Part shown: positions 63,063 to 64,000 of the stretch, piece after piece | Layout of the letters: each line of letters begins with the position of its first letter | Numbering within the stretch: position 1 is the first letter of the stretch | Assembly (NCBI GenBank): GCA_038237245.1 | Contig: JBBRYY010000004.1 | Span: forward strand, 9,197 to 73,196 | Direction: 5' to 3' | DNA length: 64,000 bases | From: FEN-1250 sp038237245 | GTDB taxonomy: Bacteria; Gemmatimonadota; Gemmatimonadetes; Gemmatimonadales; Gemmatimonadaceae | The notes under the pieces: generated by a model | The model's database searches: none | What the model was told of the DNA's origin: nothing | Seen by the model: only the letters and a program-made list of their open reading frames with translations | Made by a program: the position numbers and the translations under genes

Positions 63063-64000
63063 GTGTCAGGAATTTTGTGTGTGAAGCGATTGGGTGATGC
63101 TCACGCGTGATCCGTGAAGCGACTGCCGAACAGGATGGCCAGATGGGGCATCGCTGCTTTCCACGCATGGTTCCCACGCTTCCACTTGATCAGGATGTTG
63201 CGGATCGCGAGATAGAGCAACTTGCTCGCGGCTTCGTCGGTCGGGAAATGGCCGCGGGTCTTGATGATCTTGCGCAGCTGCATGTGCAGGCTCTCGATCG
63301 CGTTCGTCGTGTAGAGCATCCGGCGAATCTCCGGTGGGTACGCAAAGACCGGGCGGACATAGGGCCAGTGGCGATGCCACAGCGCGCCGATCGCCGGATA
63401 GCGCATCCCCCACGGCCCCGCGGCGAACGTCTCGAGCGCGGCGGTCGCGGCGGCTTCGGTCGGCGCGCGATAAATCGCCCGCAGCGCCGGCGCAATTTGC
63501 TTGCGGTCTTTCCACGACGCATAGGCAAGACTCTGTCGCACGAGATGCACGACGCAGTGGTGGACCTGCGCCTGTGGGAAGACCGTTGTGATGGCCTCGG
63601 GAAAGCCGATCAGCCCATCGACCAGCGCCACCAGGATATCGTCGACGCCGCGGCTCTTGAGCTCCGTCATCACGCGGAGCCAGAAGCCCGCGCCCTCGGT
63701 CTGCTCGATCCAGAGCCCGAGCACATCCTTCTGCCCATCGCGATCGATGCCGAGCGCGAGATAGACGGCCTTGTTGCGGACGACGCCTTCGTCCCGGATC
63801 TTCACGCGCAGCGCGTCGAAGATCACCACCGGGTACACGCGATCGAGGGGCCGCTGCTGCCACGCCGTCACGTCCTCGAGCACCGCATCGGTCACGGCGC
63901 TGATCGTCGCGGGCGAGACCTCGACCTGGTAGAGCTGTTCCAAGTGCCCCTGGATCTCCCGCACCGACACGCCGCGTGCGTAGAGCGAGAGCACATTCTC
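63063..64000 (-). mobile_element. IS256-family insertion sequence, partial
   Basis: One end of the element is at about 63063: GTGTCAGGAATTTTGTGTG, a terminal sequence of the kind common in IS256 elements, 38 bases beyond the transposase stop. The other end lies beyond the window. It cuts the GxxExxY gene; the expected 8-9 base target duplication cannot be checked without the far end. Confidence 0.75.
63101..64000 (-). CDS. IS256-family (Mutator-like) transposase, partial
   Basis: DDE transposase, C-terminal 300 residues in the window; the frame is open across the right edge (an in-frame GTG at 63994 is internal). ARGVSVREIQGHLEQLY and VSPATISAVTDAV are the usual N-terminal blocks. The catalytic Asp residues are in VVIFDALRVKI and LVALVDGLIGFPEAI, and the Glu in TTNAIESLHMQLRKIIKTRGHFP; HHCVVHLVR carries the family's C-x2-H. 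It looks intact as far as visible. Confidence 0.93.
   Translation of the reverse strand, partial: ENVLSLYARGVSVREIQGHLEQLYQVEVSPATISAVTDAVLEDVTAWQQRPLDRVYPVVIFDALRVKIRDEGVVRNKAVYLALGIDRDGQKDVLGLWIEQTEGAGFWLRVMTELKSRGVDDILVALVDGLIGFPEAITTVFPQAQVHHCVVHLVRQSLAYASWKDRKQIAPALRAIYRAPTEAAATAALETFAAGPWGMRYPAIGALWHRHWPYVRPVFAYPPEIRRMLYTTNAIESLHMQLRKIIKTRGHFPTDEAASKLLYLAIRNILIKWKRGNHAWKAAMPHLAILFGSRFTDHA

Overview
The window is 64 kb of dense, GC-rich bacterial chromosome with about 53 genes. Almost everything is on the minus strand; the clear plus-strand genes are the PpiD-like foldase (16526-18361) and a broken GxxExxY gene (62888 onward). The cell has two membranes: there are an LptD homologue, BamD, a complete Tol-Pal set, lipoproteins and Tat components. 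The composition, the Bacteroidetes/Chlorobi-like N-terminal insertion in SecA, the PadR plus ADOP-type permease pair and the gene order suggest a Gemmatimonadota (Gemmatimonas/Gemmatirosa-like) organism. That placement is inference from remembered family traits, not from a search.

Layout in window order. 35-5290: recA-recX-alaS with yraN upstream; recA has a direct-repeat LexA-type motif in its promoter region. 5390-6238: a DUF3108-like lipoprotein, followed by an intergenic repeat cluster. 6564-16346: a long unit read TPR protein, aroQ, pepP, accB, pilT, accC, comB, ftsK, mixing fatty-acid synthesis, a pilus retraction ATPase and chromosome segregation. 16526-18361: divergent ppiD with a strong terminator, followed by a second repeat cluster. 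18638-23252: large TPR protein, polyprenyl diphosphate synthase, DUF4321 protein, tatA. 23313-28847: histidine degradation hutH-hutU-(radical SAM)-hutI, preceded by a small lipoprotein gene.

29865-42279: an unusually long run of overlapping genes, hemX-like, sirohaem dehydrogenase, hemA, sugar epimerase, tolQ, tolR, tolA/tonB-like, tolB, pal, cpoB, tatC, lptD, linking tetrapyrrole synthesis to the envelope. 42403-43590: LysM protein. 43869-46899: PadR regulator and an ADOP/MacB-type permease with tandem AT-rich operator repeats. 47017-53552: ssb, rimI-tsaB-tsaE-uvrB and the bifunctional (p)ppGpp enzyme. 53651-54364: radC. 54557-62673: ugd-uxs-UDP-GlcA epimerase-bamD-nadD-secA. 62674-64000: repeat fragment, a GxxExxY gene cut by an IS256-family element that runs off the window.

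Most neighbouring genes touch or overlap by 1-10 bases (ATGA, GTGA, TGATG, TAATG). This decided many start codons, including several GTG starts. No rRNA, tRNA, CRISPR array or prophage was seen. The best leads for something undescribed are the intergenic repeat family and its possible link to the GxxExxY nuclease-like gene, the recA operator, the radical SAM gene inside the hut operon, and the LptD with an extra C-terminal Ig/PKD-like domain.
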